6,615 nucleotides of DNA from an uncultured Centipeda sp. (GTDB taxonomy: Bacteria > Bacillota > Negativicutes > Selenomonadales > Selenomonadaceae): the NCBI GenBank assembly GCA_937925565.1, contig CALALM010000368.1:1-6615 (forward strand), read 5' to 3'. A program made the position numbers and the translations under genes. Shown here piece by piece: positions 5,342 to 6,615 of the stretch; within the stretch, counting starts at the first letter, position 1; every line of letters starts with the position of its first letter. A model generated the notes under the pieces. The model ran no database searches. It was not told the origin of the DNA and saw only the letters and a list, made by a program, of their open reading frames with translations.

Positions 5342-5941
5342 TCAGAACAGAATATTGAAGATCTGTGTGAGAATGCCCTGCCGCTGCTTCGCGTTCAGAG
5401 GTCCCTTCCCATCAAAACGCACGGTCGCATCCGCTACCCGCGAGGAGAGGATCGTATTCGAACTCGATATATCCTCGGGACGGCAGGTGCCGCGGAAGAC
5501 AATCTTGTGCTCATTGCGGTTCTGCCAGATGGACTGCGTGCCCTCAAGGATGAAATTGCCGTTTGGCGTTACATCCACCACGGTGACCGTGACATTGCCG
5601 GCAACGCGATTCGACGAGGAAGCAGAGCCCTTCGCATTGAACTTATCCGAGCCGTTCGCCGACGCCGCTTTGAGGAAGTCGAAAATACCAATCCCGGCAC
5701 CGAGGCTGACCGACCCGCTCTTCTCATTTGAATTGTTGCGCGACGCCGAGGTTATTGTCGACTCGCTGATAACGATGGTGACAATATCCCCGATGCCCGT
5801 TGCACGGTGGTCAGAGAACAGGTTCTTTGTCGGATGTCCGTTCGGATTGTTCCACAGGGATTCTGCCGAAACGGTGGGAGCAAGGCTTGCCGTACAGAAG
5901 GCGGCAGCCAACATCCCTGCGAGCCATTTTTGTTTACTCAT
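5342..5941 (-). CDS. flgH: Flagellar L-ring protein FlgH
   Basis: A 199-residue FlgH, which in the family forms the outer-membrane L ring around the rod. Landmarks are ESLWNNPN (27-34), LFSDHRATGIGDIVTIVISE with the GDIVT core, the Ser/Gly-rich middle, VAGNVTVTVVDVTPNGNFIL, and FRGTCRPEDISSSNTILSSR followed by ADATVRF. The N-terminal 26 residues are a signal peptide with a likely signal peptidase I site, VSA before ESLW. A Cys occurs at 16 but is preceded by AAF, which does not fit a lipobox (small residue needed just before Cys), and it lies within the hydrophobic stretch. FlgH is normally a lipoprotein, so this looks like a non-lipidated version. AAGGAG (5948-5953) lies 6 bases before ATG 5941. 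It sits 36 bases after flgA and 14 before flgI. Confidence 0.94.
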   Translation of the reverse strand: MSKQKWLAGMLAAAFCTASLAPTVSAESLWNNPNGHPTKNLFSDHRATGIGDIVTIVISESTITSASRNNSNEKSGSVSLGAGIGIFDFLKAASANGSDKFNAKGSASSSNRVAGNVTVTVVDVTPNGNFILEGTQSIWQNRNEHKIVFRGTCRPEDISSSNTILSSRVADATVRFDGKGPLNAKQRQGILTQIFNILF

Positions 5942-5977
5942 ATCGAACTCCTTATGGAAATGCTATCCGTACTTCTC

Positions 5978-6615
5978 TTATCTGATGATCCGCACAGTCG
6001 CAGCATCGATTACCTTGCCGCGCAGGATCTTGCCCGAGCGCACATTGCGCACGCGGATCTCATAGCCGATGCGTCCCGGCTCGAGCGCCACGCCCTCCGC
6101 ACGGATGATTATGCCGTTTGTATCCAAGACCAGCTCCACTGCGTTGCCCGCCCGCATAACGAGCGGCATGGCGAGCATTGTCGGTGTGATCGTGGCGTCC
6201 TTTCGGATGTAGCGTCCCGCTACACGTCCCTCAAGACGTGAAAAATCCGAGAGTGTCACCTCGGGCAGGGTATCCACCGCCCGCTCCTCAAGACGTGCAT
6301 TCGTGGCGGAGATTGCCTCCTCCGCACGAATATCCGTCATCGCCACGAGCACACGGTCATAGACCGTCACCTTATAGTAGCTCGTCGCTCGTCGGTTCAG
6401 CAGGCCGTCCACATAGATGGCGAAACCAACAGGAAACTCGCGGCTGTAAGGCAGACCGCGCGGAAACTCGACGACGGCAGTTACCTCGCCCGCAGGGAGG
6501 CGCATGGTCGACGCCGCACGCTGCAGACGCAGCTCATGCCGCCGCGTCTCGCCCATCGCACCAAGTTTTTCCTCGATCTTCTGCTCTGCAAGCGCAGCAA
6601 GCTGCGTGGAGGACA
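5978..6615 (-). CDS. flgA: Flagellar P-ring assembly chaperone FlgA, 5'-truncated by window edge
   Basis: The frame is open to the right edge; 211 residues are visible, preceded by an incomplete codon. The first internal Met is at 6556, but the frame continues upstream (SSTQLAALAEQKIEEKLGAM), so the true start and signal peptide lie outside. The family protein is a periplasmic chaperone that helps FlgI polymerise into the P ring. The C-terminal two thirds is a SAF-type beta-clip: VAMTDIRAEEAISATNARLE, LEGRVAGRYIRKDATITPTM, then VMRAGNAVELVLDTNGIIIR and VRNVRSGKILRGKVIDAATV, which are classic FlgA segments. The part before it (VEFPRGLPYSREFPVGFAIY) is the less conserved N-terminal region. Immediately upstream of flgH, matching the common flgA-flgH-flgI-flgJ order. 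Confidence 0.93.
   Translation of the reverse strand, partial: SSTQLAALAEQKIEEKLGAMGETRRHELRLQRAASTMRLPAGEVTAVVEFPRGLPYSREFPVGFAIYVDGLLNRRATSYYKVTVYDRVLVAMTDIRAEEAISATNARLEERAVDTLPEVTLSDFSRLEGRVAGRYIRKDATITPTMLAMPLVMRAGNAVELVLDTNGIIIRAEGVALEPGRIGYEIRVRNVRSGKILRGKVIDAATVRIIR

Overview
The window reads as a chromosomal segment of a flagellated diderm Firmicute, most likely Negativicutes of the Selenomonas type. The organism call is inference from two things. It has P-ring and L-ring flagellar genes, which are needed only where there is an outer membrane, and it has strong AGGAGG-type ribosome binding sites in front of nearly every gene. All nine supported genes lie on the minus strand, so the gene order is read from high to low coordinates.

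Right part (about 6615 to 3778): the distal end of a flagellar basal-body operon, flgA (cut by the window edge), flgH, flgI and a single-domain flgJ, with gaps of 36, 14 and about 11 bases. FlgA chaperones P-ring assembly, FlgI is the P ring, FlgH is the L ring, and FlgJ is the rod-binding cap. A convincing rho-independent terminator at 3731-3761 closes the operon.

Middle part (3717 to 1852): one secreted envelope protein, an AMIN domain joined by a Pro-rich linker to a phosphodiester glycosidase (NAGPA-type) domain. It sits between two copies of a ~160 bp MITE in opposite orientation. Each copy has ~15 bp terminal inverted repeats beginning GGAAG and its own 4-bp flanking duplication (TTAG, TTAA). 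Both duplications fit the YTAR target rule of IS5-type elements. The two copies have diverged, but a foldback structure is kept by compensatory changes. The copy upstream of the gene is open in frame with it and creates a spurious 84-residue N-terminal extension.

Left part (1825 to 1): a strong sigma-A type promoter (TTGACG-17-TAAAAT) starts a probable operon of a long-chain polyprenyl diphosphate synthase (hepT-like, TTG start), two tandem tatA genes, and the first 42 codons of what is probably tatC. This couples quinone side-chain synthesis to Tat export, by which folded, often cofactor-bearing respiratory enzymes leave the cytoplasm.

I see no CRISPR array, tRNA, rRNA or complete insertion sequence. 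The most unusual feature is the pair of foldback MITEs tightly bracketing the envelope gene.
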